DNA of 7,067 bases, taken from Erysipelotrichaceae bacterium. Its GTDB lineage: Bacteria > Bacillota_I > Bacilli_A > Erysipelotrichales > Erysipelotrichaceae. Under the pieces are notes generated by a model. The model saw nothing but the letters and a program-made list of their open reading frames with translations. It had not been told where the DNA came from and made no database searches. The translations under genes and the position numbers were made by a program. Shown here piece by piece: positions 6,822 through 7,067 of this stretch (position 1 is its first letter; every line of letters begins with the position of its first letter). The stretch is from positions 1-7,067 of the forward strand of contig CAAGJS010000304.1 of NCBI GenBank assembly GCA_900770275.1, read 5' to 3'.

Positions 6822-6855
6822 AAAAAAAGCGCCTGATGAGTCCTCATCAAACGCC
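6822..6855 (-). terminator. Leader terminator (attenuator) before the aminotransferase
   Basis: On the minus strand GCG, TT, TGATGA, loop GGAC, TCATCA, GG and CGC form a stem of about 11 bp (two T-G pairs) followed at once by TTTTTTT (6822-6828). It lies between the promoter and the start codon, about 35 nt before the gene, so it must be bypassed for the operon to be expressed. The hairpin and U-tract are seen directly; the regulatory role is inferred. Confidence 0.75.
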
Positions 6856-6869
6856 ATTGTTTGCTCTTT

Positions 6870-6897
6870 GCGTTTCACTGTGTGAAACGTTGTTTCA
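6870..6897 (-). promoter_or_regulatory. Overlapping leader hairpins (antiterminator or operator candidate)
   Basis: Three related half-sites follow one another on the minus strand: TGAAAC (6892-6897), CGTTTCAC (6882-6889) and GTGAAACGC (6870-6878). The middle one pairs perfectly with the first (6 bp) or with the third (8 bp, 3-nt loop), but not both at once. The third can instead pair with GCGTTT (6849-6854), the left arm of the leader terminator. Since the sites begin about 8-10 nt after the likely transcription start, they could also be a repressor operator. Confidence 0.5.
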
Positions 6898-6911
6898 TAT
6901 TTTACGTCCCT

Positions 6912-6939
6912 ATTATACGTGCCAGAATAACTTTGTCAA
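6912..6939 (-). promoter_or_regulatory. Consensus sigma-A promoter of the aminotransferase operon
   Basis: On the minus strand a perfect TTGACA (6934-6939) and a perfect TATAAT (6912-6917) are separated by 16 nt. Transcription should start at about 6905-6907, giving a leader of about 120 nt. A perfect promoter before a leader terminator fits control by attenuation or repression and not by activation. Confidence 0.88.
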
Positions 6940-6950
6940 TCGGTATTTGA

Positions 6951-7067
6951 ATCTGGTAGACGGGGATTTCACCCGCCTCCAACACCACCGTGCGTACCGT
7001 TCGGTACACGGCGGTTCAAACGTTAACGTGAACTTTGTCATACTCGTTCAGCAAGGATGGATATCCG
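6951..7067 (-). mobile_element. 3' end of a group II intron (domains V and VI)
   Basis: A self-splicing retroelement whose 5' part lies beyond the right edge. Domain V is the hairpin at 6984-7015. Its lower stem is ACCGCCGTG with CACGGTGGT, which contains the CGC catalytic triad and its G-T wobble. Above this come a 2-nt CG bulge, the stem TACC/GGTA and a GAAC tetraloop. Domain VI is the hairpin at 6955-6980 (GG, A, GGCGGG paired with CCCGTCT and CC), with a single bulged A at 6957 as branch point. The intron probably ends in AGAT at 6951, six nucleotides after the branch A. The match to the universal domain V/VI layout is very strong. The intron class cannot be set without the rest. Confidence 0.87.
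7016..7067 (-). CDS. ltrA: C-terminal end of the group II intron-encoded protein (partial)
   Basis: The last 16 codons (GYPSLLNEYDKVHVNV) of an open frame entering from the right edge; the frame closes with TGA at 7016-7018, directly against domain V. Intron-encoded reverse transcriptase/maturases commonly end just before domain V, so position and strand fit. The segment is too short to show any catalytic motif, so the assignment rests on its place in the intron. Confidence 0.6.
   Translation of the reverse strand, partial: GYPSLLNEYDKVHVNV

Noticed and set aside
6829..6854. CTGATGAGTCC on the plus strand resembles a hammerhead ribozyme core
   Set aside because: The required GAAA core strand after stem II is missing; the match comes from the terminator stem read backwards.
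5602..6885. 427-codon open frame on the plus strand across the aminotransferase gene
   Set aside because: No recognisable motif, and the minus-strand frame carries every aminotransferase signature. It is a shadow caused by codon choice.
6822..6910. T-box riboswitch before the aminotransferase
   Set aside because: The leader is too short and lacks the T-box sequence and the specifier stem I.

Overview
The window reads as a Bacillota (Firmicutes) chromosome fragment of medium GC. Supporting signs are strong AGGAG/GGAGG ribosome binding sites, consensus sigma-A promoters, U-tract terminators, and an NhaC-type antiporter next to a 2-hydroxyacid dehydrogenase. A gut Clostridia or Erysipelotrichia member is my guess; the sequence alone does not fix the family. 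Every gene I can support lies on the minus strand, so transcription runs from right to left.

Right end (about 6951-7067): the 3' end of a group II intron. It holds the last 16 codons of the intron-encoded protein, a textbook domain V hairpin and a domain VI hairpin with a bulged branch-point A. The intron stops 11 bp short of the -35 box of the next promoter.

Middle (about 2850-6939): a metabolic operon. A consensus promoter is followed by a short leader with an intrinsic terminator and competing hairpins, which looks like a transcription attenuator. Next come a fold-type I PLP aminotransferase (LysN/Aro8-like), an NhaC-family Na+/H+ antiporter and a D-2-hydroxyacid dehydrogenase with an unusual dinucleotide-binding loop. 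An intrinsic terminator at about 2850-2885 ends the unit. The parts suggest amino acid to 2-oxo acid to 2-hydroxy acid conversion, with ion-coupled transport of a substrate or product. That pathway is inferred.

Left (1 to about 2830): a mobile-element region. It holds a 3'-truncated ISAzo13-family DDE transposase, cut by the window edge, with D208, D319 and E362 visible. Before it lies a small coiled-coil ORF in the same frame, and further upstream a 191-aa protein. Both small proteins carry a similar Tyr-rich N-terminal module of the kind seen at the N-terminus of some transposases. Upstream of them is a roughly 280-bp non-coding stretch made of consecutive inverted repeats that ends in a minus-strand terminator. 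It may be a structured RNA or an element end.

No tRNA, rRNA, CRISPR array or plus-strand gene was found.
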